From assembly GCA_016283745.1 (NCBI GenBank), contig JAEENM010000017.1:1-44516 (forward strand): a stretch of DNA of 44,516 nucleotides, in the 5' to 3' direction. The stretch is from Bacteroidales bacterium. GTDB lineage: Bacteria > Bacteroidota > Bacteroidia > Bacteroidales > P3. Position numbers and translations under genes: made by a program. Below, in pieces: positions 1 through 7,714 of the stretch. The notes below the pieces were generated by a model. That model made no database searches, was not told the origin of the DNA, and saw only the letters and a list, made by a program, of their open reading frames with translations. Position 1 is the first letter of the stretch. Every line of letters begins with the position of its first letter.

Positions 1-184
1 GGTAAGCTGTAAAGGTTTTCTTCATCTTTGTGCCGGTTGTTTTGGGTTTTTCGGGAGTTTTTTCCGCTGGTTTGGCGGCTGCAGTCTTCACCACCTCCGA
101 TTTAGGTTTTTCGGGCATGGGTGTTGTTTCATTTTGTTCCGCAACGGCGGCAAACAGATCGGTTTGTGCTCCCTTATTTTTCAT
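1..184 (-). CDS. N-terminal fragment of an unrecognised protein, cut by the window edge
   Basis: An open frame begins at ATG 184 on the minus strand and runs off the left edge after 61 codons. The visible part is low-complexity and rich in Lys, Pro, Ala, Thr and Glu, with repeated PEKP/AEKTPEKPK-like segments. It has no signal peptide or membrane segment, so it resembles a flexible tail ahead of a folded domain that lies outside the window. An internal in-frame ATG at 118 is a possible later start. I prefer 184 because a TAnnTTTG-type promoter element lies about 60 bp upstream and the frame is continuous. The function cannot be inferred from this fragment; the family is unknown. Confidence 0.55.
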   Translation of the reverse strand, partial: MKNKGAQTDLFAAVAEQNETTPMPEKPKSEVVKTAAAKPAEKTPEKPKTTGTKMKKTFTAY

Positions 185-241
185 ATAAAATAAACAGATT
201 CAATTATTTATGTAATACTATAAGTTTCGTTTACGCAATGC

Positions 242-249
242 CAAAATTA
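242..249 (-). promoter_or_regulatory. Bacteroidetes -7 element (TAATTTTG) for the left-edge gene
   Basis: On the minus strand this reads TAATTTTG, matching the Bacteroidetes sigma-ABfr -7 consensus TAnnTTTG. It lies between the terminator at 362-389 and the ATG at 184. I do not see a convincing -33 TTTG at the right spacing. Confidence 0.45.
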
Positions 250-361
250 GCACACATTTCGATACGATTTTTTTTAGTTATAAACATTTATTCAACAATT
301 TAGGGTAACTGACTGTCTTACAATCTGGCAAAAAGTTATTCATCTGGGTTGTTGAAAAAAA

Positions 362-389
362 ATGCGGAGACCTGCCAAGGTCTCCGCAT
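362..389 (-). terminator. Strong intrinsic terminator after the 230-aa T9SS cargo gene
   Basis: A perfect 12-bp stem (362-373 with 378-389) closes a four-base loop. On the minus strand it is followed by a run of eight T. It lies about 40 bp past the stop codon of the gene ending at 429. This is a textbook Rho-independent terminator. Confidence 0.92.
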
Positions 390-428
390 ATATCTTTGTC
401 GGATTGTAACCGACGGTATATCAATCGT

Positions 429-1121
429 TTATTTCACAATCATTTTCTTTACGGCCACGGTGTTGGAGCCATCCACTATGCGGCAGGCGTAAACTCCGGC
501 GGGCATGCCTTTCACGCTTACGCGCGACTGTTCCGAAGTCATCGGCATTTCGTTCACTACAGCACCCAAAGCGTTAACAATCTGCACTTTGGCGTTGGAA
601 GATAGGTTGGCACCAGTGCAAGTTACTGTCACAAAATCCTTTGCGGGATTGGGATAAAGCTGCAACGAGGCCTGCTCCGCCAAATCTACCGAGGAGCTCT
701 GCACCACAAATTTAACCCAGAAATTGACATTGGGCATATTTATAAAGGGATCGCAAAAGCCAATAACAGCCGAGTAGCCGTTGGGAGTGCCTGGTGCAAC
801 ATCAAGATTTGCGTGGAATTCGGTATAAACTGTAGATGCGGGCACTGTGAAATTTATTGACCTTCCCACATAGCACTCTCCGGCGCACATTCCCGTAACA
901 TTGATGTTGGGGCTGGTGCTGTCGGCAACCATATGAAGGGCAATATCGTGTGTAGAAGTATTTGCAATATCCACCGCAAACGTTATTTCGTCGGCAAGCG
1001 GATCTATGTTCACCGTAACGGTGTCGCCGTTGATGGTGTCGTTGTTGTAAATGAATTTCACTTGGGCGTTAGACATGCCCATCACTGCCACTAACGACAG
1101 AAAGAATAATACTTTTTTCAT
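429..1121 (-). CDS. Small secreted protein with T9SS type A C-terminal sorting domain
   Basis: 230 aa. Residues 1-19 form a Sec signal peptide (MKKVLFFLSLVAVMGMSNAQ). The middle (about 20-150) is a predicted beta-rich extracellular domain that I do not recognise. The last ~75 residues are a T9SS type A sorting domain: LYPNPAKD motif, then an NALG turn and the typical GVYACRIV...KKMIVK ending. Such proteins cross the outer membrane through the type IX secretion system and are usually anchored or released after CTD cleavage. This CTD is clearly diverged from the three near-identical CTDs at 28.3-35.1 kb, so it does not belong to that recently duplicated set. The gene is monocistronic, with its own promoter element and strong terminator. 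The cargo function is unknown. Confidence 0.9.
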   Translation of the reverse strand: MKKVLFFLSLVAVMGMSNAQVKFIYNNDTINGDTVTVNIDPLADEITFAVDIANTSTHDIALHMVADSTSPNINVTGMCAGECYVGRSINFTVPASTVYTEFHANLDVAPGTPNGYSAVIGFCDPFINMPNVNFWVKFVVQSSSVDLAEQASLQLYPNPAKDFVTVTCTGANLSSNAKVQIVNALGAVVNEMPMTSEQSRVSVKGMPAGVYACRIVDGSNTVAVKKMIVK

Positions 1122-1159
1122 ATTTTTTACTATTTAATTATTTAATACTTTAGACTTTG

Positions 1160-1167
1160 CAAAGTTA
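1160..1167 (-). promoter_or_regulatory. Bacteroidetes -7 element (TAACTTTG)
   Basis: On the minus strand the bases read TAACTTTG, a perfect TAnnTTTG match, about 40 bp upstream of the ATG at 1121. The region upstream is T/A-rich; the -33 element is not clear. Confidence 0.5.
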
Positions 1168-1214
1168 CAATTTTTTTTTCAAAATAGACTTAGTTTGGCT
1201 CGGAAATTTTAACA

Positions 1215-1721
1215 TCAAAACACAATTTTTATTATAAACACCATAATCACAATACAATACACAAATTTTATAAATGTCCCCAGCAGGAATCCCACAAACG
1301 AACCCAAGGCCGAACGGAAAGCGTTTTTGTTGTTTTTGGCAATCAGTTCGCCAATTAGTGCGCCCAAAAACGGTCCTAACAACAAACCGCCTATGCCTAA
1401 TGGTCCGATTGTTATCCCCAGCCATGGCAGAACAAAGATGCTGACTATCAGTCCGATGGTGCTGCCCCACATACCCGACTTTGTGCCGTGGAACTTTTTC
1501 GTGCCCCAAACAGGCATATAATAGTCGAGCACGGTGATAAGGGCCGCCAGCACGCCCGTAACTATCAAGTACCAGTACGAGAAATCGTTGTCGAGGCAGA
1601 GCCAGGCCACCAGAAATCCGATAAAACTGACCGGCGGACCGGGGATGCCGGGAATTATGGCGCCGATTATTCCGATAAGGCCAATTACAATTACTATACC
1701 TATTATAATATATGTGCCCAT
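1215..1721 (-). CDS. DUF456 family small integral membrane protein
   Basis: 168 aa, almost entirely hydrophobic and Gly-rich, with about five membrane segments. The N-terminal part has the hallmark GIIGAIIPGIPGPPVSF of DUF456 (PF04306), followed by a WGTKKFHGTKSGMWGS loop and a Gly-rich LGIGGLLLGPFLGALIGEL repeat. The family is widespread in bacteria and has no established biochemical role. The start ATG lies only 2 bp after the stop of the CBS-domain gene upstream, so the two are very likely cotranscribed and perhaps translationally coupled. The length is normal for the family. Confidence 0.88.
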   Translation of the reverse strand: MGTYIIIGIVIVIGLIGIIGAIIPGIPGPPVSFIGFLVAWLCLDNDFSYWYLIVTGVLAALITVLDYYMPVWGTKKFHGTKSGMWGSTIGLIVSIFVLPWLGITIGPLGIGGLLLGPFLGALIGELIAKNNKNAFRSALGSFVGFLLGTFIKFVYCIVIMVFIIKIVF

Positions 1722-1723
1722 TG

Positions 1724-2803
1724 CTATGCTGTTTCGTTTTCGTTGTTAGGCGATGCGTCGCTCACGTGCAACTTGTATTTGGCCTGACGCCGTTGCCAAC
1801 GCTGGCGCGCCATCTCCTGCATATCCACGTTGTTGTCGCGCTCGTCGATAATCTCAAGTCCGAGTATGGTCTCCACAATGTCCTCCACGGTAATCAGTCC
1901 CTCCACTCCGCCGTATTCGCTCACCACAAGGGCAATCTGTTCTTTGTTTTTCAGCATCAGCTCCCAAGTCTTCAACAAATTGGAATACTGATAGATATTC
2001 ATAAACGGGCGTTTGAAGGATTTCACCTGACGTTTCAGCTTTTTGCTGTCGAGTCGGTCGCTGAGGTCGTAGCGCAGCACATATCCGTCGATGTCGTCGG
2101 GCGACTTGTCGTAAAGGGGGATGCGCGAGAAATGCAGCACCCGTTTGTCGGCGAGGAACCTGCCCACCGTCTCGTCCTGCTGGCAGGTAACCATCACCGT
2201 GCGAGGAGTCATCACGTCGTCAACACGTATATTTCTCAGTTTCAAAAGGTTTTGCAGAATGCGGTTTTCCGATTCTTCGAAAACACCCTCCTTCGCACCC
2301 AGATTGGCCAGAGCCGAAATCTCCTCGCGGCTGTAATTCTCCTCCTTGTCCTTTTTGGCGATATGCCTCGTTATCAGCTCCGACAAAACGGTGAAAGGAT
2401 ACATTATTATCGTAAGCACCGTAAGGATTCGCGCCACGTTGAGCGCCAGCGAACGCCAGTATTTGGTGCCAATTGACTTAGGAATTATCTCCGAACAGAC
2501 AAGGATAAAAATGGTGAGCAGTGCCGACACCACGCCGTAGTACGCCTCGCCGAACACCGCCGTGGCCTGCACACCCACCACCGAAGCGCCAATGGTGTTA
2601 GCAATGGTGTTGAGCGACAGTATGGCCGCCAGCGAACGGTCGGAGTGCTCCTTGTGGCGGTGCAGACGATACGCCCCGTGCACCCCGTTCTGTTTCAGCT
2701 GCTCGATGTAGGGGAACGTGGTGCTCAGCAGCACCGACTCCATTATCGAACACAGGAACGATACAGCAATGGTCAGGACAAAGGATATTATCAAAAGTAT
2801 CAT
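1724..2803 (-). CDS. CNNM/DUF21-type membrane protein with a CBS-domain pair (hemolysin C/CorB-like)
   Basis: 359 aa. Residues 1-165 are a DUF21/CNNM transmembrane domain (starts MILLIISFVLTIAVSFLCSIMESV; contains the SEIIPKS motif). Residues ~195-310 are a pair of CBS domains (VDDVMTPRTVMV..., ending VVSEYGGVEGLITVEDIVETILG). Relatives such as CorB and mammalian CNNMs act in Mg2+ efflux or homeostasis. The usual C-terminal CorC_HlyC domain is missing: after the second CBS only a ~45-residue polar tail follows (NVDMQEMARQRWQRRQAKY...). The open frame ends naturally, so this may be a true short subfamily rather than a break. The start ATG at 2803 gives an immediate membrane segment. The DUF456 gene follows 2 bp downstream. 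Confidence 0.9.
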   Translation of the reverse strand: MILLIISFVLTIAVSFLCSIMESVLLSTTFPYIEQLKQNGVHGAYRLHRHKEHSDRSLAAILSLNTIANTIGASVVGVQATAVFGEAYYGVVSALLTIFILVCSEIIPKSIGTKYWRSLALNVARILTVLTIIMYPFTVLSELITRHIAKKDKEENYSREEISALANLGAKEGVFEESENRILQNLLKLRNIRVDDVMTPRTVMVTCQQDETVGRFLADKRVLHFSRIPLYDKSPDDIDGYVLRYDLSDRLDSKKLKRQVKSFKRPFMNIYQYSNLLKTWELMLKNKEQIALVVSEYGGVEGLITVEDIVETILGLEIIDERDNNVDMQEMARQRWQRRQAKYKLHVSDASPNNENETA

Positions 2804-2904
2804 TTACAAATAACTATTGTATAACTATATAAAAACGCATAACGACGCTGTTTATTGTTTGGGATGGGAAAAACAACGTTTTAATAATTGTGACGAACTA
2901 CAGT

Positions 2905-2928
2905 GAGACGCGCTACAGCACGTCTCTA
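2905..2928. repeat. Degenerate GAGACG palindrome
   Basis: GAGACGCGC and GCACGTCTC arms surround a short loop, a diverged relative of the AGAGACGCACG hairpins seen after the T9SS cargo genes at 28.3, 29.8 and 32.5 kb. It lies between the AraC regulator stop (2952) and the CBS gene, and could end the regulator transcript, but no T-run follows. Confidence 0.5.
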
Positions 2929-2951
2929 CAAACAACCAACGTTTTTCATCG

Positions 2952-3845
2952 TTACGCACCCGTTTTGCGGAAACGTCGGGGACTCTCCCCTACGTGCTTG
3001 CGGAAATATTTGCCGAAAAACGACTGGTTTGGAAAATTCAACTCATTGGAAATCTGCTGGATGGTGAGGTCGGTGTCGAGCAGCAAACTTTTGGCCTTGG
3101 CCACCACAAAACGGTCGATCCACTCACCCGCATGTTTGCCCGACACCTTAAAACAAATCTGCGACAGGTATTTCGGCGTAAGGCCCATCAGTCCGGCGTA
3201 ATATTTTATGGAACGCTCCTGCGTGTAGTGCTTGCCCACAAGCTGCAGAAAACGCTCAAACATAAAGTCGCGGTTGGTCTTGAACGAGCTGCGACTGATA
3301 AAATTCTGGCTGTAGATGTTGAACACCTCGAAAAAAAGTGCCATCATCAGGTTGTTCGACACCTCGCGGTAGAAAAGGTTGTTGGCGTCGCCGGCCTTAA
3401 GCAGTATCAGCTGGCCGTACTTAAGAAACATATCGCACTGACTCTCGGTGAGTTGCACGCAAGGATTAGCCTCCACGTAGAGCAGAAAGTTGAAAATGTC
3501 GGTAATCTTTGCCAACGACTCATCGACCAATTCGCCAGTGACAAAAAGTATTTTTCCCGTGCAGTCGGGCGAGAATTGTTCCATTTTGAACTTCTGATTT
3601 GGCTGGTAAACCAATATCGAACCGCGCTGTATGTCATATTCCTCGTGGTTCAATGTCAGCTTGCAAGTACCTGAAAGACAAAGTACAAAAGCCCACATAT
3701 CCACCTGCATGATGTTGGCGAACTTATCCATCTGCAAATCGCCCACAACAGCTATTTTATTGGTAATCAGTTCTATATGATTTTGCTCGTTACGTTCGAT
3801 TATCGCACGTCTAAGTGTTTCTATATCAACAATATTCTGTTCCAT
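2952..3845 (-). CDS. AraC-family transcriptional regulator
   Basis: 297 aa. Residues 1-~180 form an AraC-like ligand-binding (cupin-like) region with strands such as LSGTCKLTLNHEEYDIQRGS. The C-terminal ~100 residues are an AraC/XylS double helix-turn-helix: YAGLMGLTPKYLSQICFKVSG as the first HTH and LTIQQISNELNFPNQSFFGKYFRKHVGESPRRFR as the second. This is the typical Bacteroidetes form. It is divergent from the TolC-HlyD-permease operon with a 187-bp shared spacer containing spaced TGACACT repeats, so local regulation of that exporter is the likely role. The ligand is unknown. The ATG at 3845 is the only sensible start. Confidence 0.92.
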   Translation of the reverse strand: MEQNIVDIETLRRAIIERNEQNHIELITNKIAVVGDLQMDKFANIMQVDMWAFVLCLSGTCKLTLNHEEYDIQRGSILVYQPNQKFKMEQFSPDCTGKILFVTGELVDESLAKITDIFNFLLYVEANPCVQLTESQCDMFLKYGQLILLKAGDANNLFYREVSNNLMMALFFEVFNIYSQNFISRSSFKTNRDFMFERFLQLVGKHYTQERSIKYYAGLMGLTPKYLSQICFKVSGKHAGEWIDRFVVAKAKSLLLDTDLTIQQISNELNFPNQSFFGKYFRKHVGESPRRFRKTGA

Positions 3846-3862
3846 TTCCTACTGTCTGTTTT

Positions 3863-3906
3863 TGACATTTTTTGTTTATTGACACTGACATCCGGCCTCT
3901 GACACT
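3863..3906. promoter_or_regulatory. Possible AraC-type operator: spaced TGACA(C/T)T direct repeats
   Basis: The divergent spacer holds TGACATT (3863-3869), TGACACT (3880-3886), an overlapping TGACATC (3886-3892) and TGACACT (3900-3906). The two perfect TGACACT copies are 20 bp apart start to start, i.e. two helical turns, as is usual for AraC-family half-sites. The function is inferred from position and spacing only. Confidence 0.4.
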
Positions 3907-4032
3907 TTGGCATTTTTGGTCAAAAGGTCGAAAAAATTGTATATAAACGTAAAAAACGTCGTTCGTAGTATAATTTTTGAAAAAAAAAGACGTAATCTCT
4001 TTTTTAAACCAAAAAACAACGGAAATAAACAG

Positions 4033-5502
4033 ATGAAAAAGACCATTGCAGTAATAACCGTACTAACTGCTATGCTTACAGTCACGGCGCAGGAGCGGCT
4101 TTCACTCGACTACTGTCGCCAGCAGGCTGTAAAAGCCAACAAGGAGTTGCTTATCTCCAACGAGAAAAAGACGCAAGCCGAAGCCATGCGTCAGATGGCT
4201 TTCGACCAGTTTATGCCAAAGCTCACCGCCAACGGCGCTGCGATATGGAGCAGCCGCTCGGTGCAACTTTTGAGCGACCAGCAGCAGAACAACCTCAGCA
4301 ACATGGGCACCAACCTCACCAACGGTGTTTTGGACCGCATTGGCAACGGCACCATCTCCAACTACATCGCCAACTATCTGGCAAACACCAACTTAGTGCA
4401 CCACATCAGCGGCCGTATCGACGGTGTGGGACAAAGTCTTGTGGATGACCTCAGCACCGACACCCGTGCCATCTACGCCGGCATGGTTAGCGTAACGCAA
4501 CCCATTTTTATGGGCGGCAAGCTGATTTCGCTTTACAAGATAGCGTCGGCCAACGCCGAGGTGAAAGACCTTGAATACGAAAAAGCCGTAGAAGACCTTG
4601 AAATTCAGGTGGATGAATACTACTGGCGTGTGGTTTCGGTGGAAAACAAATACCGTCTTGCCAAGGACTACTGCAAGCTGCTCGACACCCTTTACCGCAA
4701 CGTTGGCGAGATGGTCGACGCTGGAGTGGCAACCCGCGGCGACCTGCTTAAAGTTCAGGTGAAGCTGAACGAGGCACAGATGTCGGTCACCAAGGCAGAA
4801 AACGGTCTGGCTCTTGCCAAAATGGCATTGGCACAGCTCTGCGGAATGCCAATCAACAGCGACTTTACGGTGGAGGACGCCGACCTCGACAACCTGCCTG
4901 TGCTTGCCGACACCGCCATCGACATGGAGCAGGTGTACCAAAATCGCACCGAGATGCAGATGCTGCAACAGGCACAGATAATAGGCAAAGAAGGTGTGAA
5001 CGTGGCACGCTCCACCTTCATGCCCAACATTGTGGCCAACGGCGGCTACCTAATTTCCAACCCCAACCTGCTCAACGGCTTCGAGAAAGAGTTCGGCGGC
5101 ATGTTCTACGGCGGCGTAATGGTGAATTTCCCGTTGGCACATCCCACCAGTTTCCACTCGATGAAACTGGCCAAATCGAAACAGCGCGAGGTGGAATACC
5201 AGACCGAACAGGCCAAGGAGCTGATAAAGCTGCAGGTGACGCAGATTTCGCAACAGCGCCTCGTGGCGATGAAAAACTACCTGCAGGCCGAGAGCAGCAT
5301 ACAGAGTGCCGAAGAGAACATGCGTCTGGCACAGGCCGCCTTCGACGAGGGAGTGCTCGGTGCCAGCGACCTGATGGGCGCCCAGACAGCTTGGATGAAA
5401 GCCTTCTCGGAGAAAATCGACGCAGCCATAGAGTTGAAAATCAACGACCTGTACCTGAACAGGGCTCTTGGCGAAAAACAAACGACAACAACAGAAGAAT
5501 AA
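4033..5502 (+). CDS. TolC-family outer-membrane efflux channel
   Basis: 489 aa from ATG 4033. I chose this start because it opens directly with a Sec signal peptide (MKKTIAVITVLTAMLTVTAQ); an upstream in-frame ATG at 3907 would add a charged, non-signal-like 42-residue leader. The mature protein has the OEP (PF02321) pattern: two halves with long helices containing LSLDYCRQQAVKANKELL and later QTEQAKELIKLQVTQISQQ, and VTQPIFMGGKLISLYKIA / VMVNFPLAHPTSFHSMKLA strand segments. A trimer would form the outer-membrane exit duct for the HlyD adaptor and permeases encoded just downstream (21-bp gap to the next gene). It is the first gene of the exporter operon. Confidence 0.93.
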   Translation: MKKTIAVITVLTAMLTVTAQERLSLDYCRQQAVKANKELLISNEKKTQAEAMRQMAFDQFMPKLTANGAAIWSSRSVQLLSDQQQNNLSNMGTNLTNGVLDRIGNGTISNYIANYLANTNLVHHISGRIDGVGQSLVDDLSTDTRAIYAGMVSVTQPIFMGGKLISLYKIASANAEVKDLEYEKAVEDLEIQVDEYYWRVVSVENKYRLAKDYCKLLDTLYRNVGEMVDAGVATRGDLLKVQVKLNEAQMSVTKAENGLALAKMALAQLCGMPINSDFTVEDADLDNLPVLADTAIDMEQVYQNRTEMQMLQQAQIIGKEGVNVARSTFMPNIVANGGYLISNPNLLNGFEKEFGGMFYGGVMVNFPLAHPTSFHSMKLAKSKQREVEYQTEQAKELIKLQVTQISQQRLVAMKNYLQAESSIQSAEENMRLAQAAFDEGVLGASDLMGAQTAWMKAFSEKIDAAIELKINDLYLNRALGEKQTTTTEE

Positions 5503-5523
5503 CATAAGTAAAATCACAATACG

Positions 5524-6519
5524 ATGAATAGCACAAAAAGAAGAAAAGCCAATTTGTGGCGCGGATTGATAGCCATCGGAATCATTGTTTTCATGGTTAT
5601 GGCTATCGGAATATTCCTTTACGACAAAGACAAAGATGTGATTTACGGCGAGGCCGAAGCCACCGAATACCGTGTGTCGGGCAAACTGCCGGGACGTATC
5701 GAGGAATATTATTTCGAAGAGGGCGACCAAGTGAAGAAAGGCGACACCCTTGTGTTTATCAACAGTCCTGAGATACAGGCCAAACTGGCACAGGCACAGG
5801 CCGCCAAGAAAGCCGCTTCGGCGCAGAACGCCAAAGCCCACGCCGGCGCCCGCAAGGAACAGATTGCCGGAGCCTTGGCTCTGTACCAGAAAGCCCAAGT
5901 GGGTGTGGACATCACCAAAAAATCGTTCGACCGTGTGCAGTCGCTCTACGAGAAAAACGTGGTGCCGCAACAGAAACGCGACGAGGTGGAAGCCCAGTAC
6001 AAAGCCGCTTTGGCCACAGCCGACGCCGCCAAGACACAGTACGACATGGCTGTGAACGGAGCCCAGCGCGAGGACATAATGGCAGCGCAGGCCTTGGTGG
6101 AACGTGCCGAGGGCGCTGTTTCCGAAGTAACATCCTACCTTGATGAGATCAACCTTGTTTCGCCCGTCGACGGCGAAGTTACGGAACGTTTCCCGAAGGT
6201 TGGCGAGCTGATAGGTTCCGGCTCCCCGATAATGAGCATCGTGGATCTGAAAGACATCTGGTTCACCTTCAACGTGCGCGAGGACCAGCTGAAGGACATG
6301 ACCGTCGGCACGGAAATCGAAGTGCAGGTGCCTGCTTTGGGCGACAAGACCTACAAAGCCAAAGTAACCTTCATGAAAGCCATGATGTCGTACGCCACAT
6401 GGCGCGCCACCAAGCACACCGCCAAATTCGACGCCAAGACTTTCGAGGTGAAAGCCCGTCCGGTGAAAGAAATCCCCAACCTGCGTCCAGGCATGACAGT
6501 GCTTATCGTGAACAAATAA
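5524..6519 (+). CDS. HlyD-family periplasmic adaptor (membrane fusion protein)
   Basis: 331 aa. One N-terminal membrane anchor (residues ~13-34, GLIAIGIIVFMVMAIGIFLY) is followed by the first half of a biotinyl-lipoyl-like domain (GEAEATEYRVSGKLPGRIEEYYFEEGDQVKKGDTLVFI). A long Ala/Gln-rich coiled-coil hairpin (about 85-195) comes next, then the second lipoyl half (LVSPVDGEVTERFPKVGELI) and a beta-barrel region. It resembles the YbhG/EmrA class. It would bridge the TolC-type channel and the ABC-2 permeases encoded on either side. The gaps of 21 and 25 bp mark it as part of the same operon. Confidence 0.93.
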   Translation: MNSTKRRKANLWRGLIAIGIIVFMVMAIGIFLYDKDKDVIYGEAEATEYRVSGKLPGRIEEYYFEEGDQVKKGDTLVFINSPEIQAKLAQAQAAKKAASAQNAKAHAGARKEQIAGALALYQKAQVGVDITKKSFDRVQSLYEKNVVPQQKRDEVEAQYKAALATADAAKTQYDMAVNGAQREDIMAAQALVERAEGAVSEVTSYLDEINLVSPVDGEVTERFPKVGELIGSGSPIMSIVDLKDIWFTFNVREDQLKDMTVGTEIEVQVPALGDKTYKAKVTFMKAMMSYATWRATKHTAKFDAKTFEVKARPVKEIPNLRPGMTVLIVNK

Positions 6520-6544
6520 CCCACTTCAAAACCTCACATCAACG

Positions 6545-7711
6545 ATGTTCAACAATTTAAAAGAGGTAGCGGTAAGGGAGATACAGCGGGTGTTCCGAAA
6601 CCCCGTCTATATCATTGCCACCTTTGGCATTATGACGCTGCTGTATGTGTTTTTCTTCACTTTTTTGAGTGAAGGGGCACCGCAGAGTCTGCCCATCGGT
6701 GTGGTGGACAACGACCATTCCAACATCTCCCGCCGGCTGATACGCGAGGTGAACACCACGCCCTACGTGGACATCAGCCAGCAGTACACCTCTTTCGAGG
6801 AAGCCCGCGACGCCATGCAGCGCGGCAAGATATACGCTTTCTTTGTAATCCCCGAGAATTTCTACGCCGACATCCTTGCCTTCCAGCAACCCAAGATGTC
6901 GTTCTACATGAACCAAGCCTACCTGATGGGCGGCTCGCTGTCGATGAAAGAGCTGACAACGATGGCCAACCTCGCCCCTGCCGCCGTGCAGCGCGAGCTT
7001 TACCGCGCACGCGGATACAACGACAAAACCATCATGGGGCTGATACAGCCCGTGGTGGTGGACTCGCACCTAATCGGCAACCCGTACCTGAACTACCCCG
7101 CCTACCTGCTCACCACGGTGTTCCCCGGACTTCTGGGACTTATCATCCTGCTCATCACCACCTATTCCATCGGTGTGGAGCTGAAAAACAAAACTTCGCG
7201 ACAGTGGCTGAAAACCGCCGGAAAGTCGTACTGGACCGCCATCATCGGCAAACTGCTCCCCCACACACTGCTATACATCATAATATATATGGTGGGAGTG
7301 TACCTGATGTTCTTCGTGTTCCGTTTCCCGATGGAGGGCAGCCTTGCGTTCTATATGCTAGGTGCGGTGATTTTCATCATCTCGATGCAGTGTATCGGGG
7401 TGTTTTTCATCGGTGCCATGCCCGTTATCAGCACGGGATTGAGTCTTGCCATACTTTATGGCATACTTGCCGTGACGATGTCGGGATTCACCTACCCGCT
7501 GGAATATATGCCGCCTGCCATTCAGGGACTTGCGATATTGTTCCCCATGCGGTCGTTCTACCTCTTTACCATCGACACTGCGATGCTCGGACTGCCGGCC
7601 ACACACACCGCCAAGTACCTGCTTATGATTGCCGTGTTCATGCTACTGCCTTTGTTCACCACCAAACGTCTGCACAAAGCGCTTATTTACCAAAACTATC
7701 CAGCAATTTAA
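6545..7711 (+). CDS. ABC-2 type transporter permease, first copy (YbhS/YbhR-like)
   Basis: 388 aa. The layout is that of ABC-2 permeases of the YbhR/YbhS class (PF12698): one N-terminal membrane helix (VYIIATFGIMTLLYVFFFTFL), a ~150-residue periplasmic domain (SLPIGVVDNDHSNISRRLIREVN... is the signature start), then five membrane helices at ~185-375. It normally pairs with a second permease and an ATPase to export a substrate through an HlyD-TolC pathway. The next gene, 3 bp downstream, is the pair. No nucleotide-binding protein is encoded in the operon. The substrate is unknown; drugs or sterol/bile-like compounds are possible by analogy only. Confidence 0.92.
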   Translation: MFNNLKEVAVREIQRVFRNPVYIIATFGIMTLLYVFFFTFLSEGAPQSLPIGVVDNDHSNISRRLIREVNTTPYVDISQQYTSFEEARDAMQRGKIYAFFVIPENFYADILAFQQPKMSFYMNQAYLMGGSLSMKELTTMANLAPAAVQRELYRARGYNDKTIMGLIQPVVVDSHLIGNPYLNYPAYLLTTVFPGLLGLIILLITTYSIGVELKNKTSRQWLKTAGKSYWTAIIGKLLPHTLLYIIIYMVGVYLMFFVFRFPMEGSLAFYMLGAVIFIISMQCIGVFFIGAMPVISTGLSLAILYGILAVTMSGFTYPLEYMPPAIQGLAILFPMRSFYLFTIDTAMLGLPATHTAKYLLMIAVFMLLPLFTTKRLHKALIYQNYPAI

Positions 7712-7714
7712 GCT

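Noticed and set aside
3907-4032. Upstream start for the TolC-family gene
   Set aside because: The added 42 residues are basic and would bury the signal peptide; the spacer also holds the shared regulatory region.
5050-6417. 455-codon minus-strand open frame across tolC/hlyD-like genes
   Set aside because: It spans two real plus-strand genes and their gap, and has no recognisable domain.
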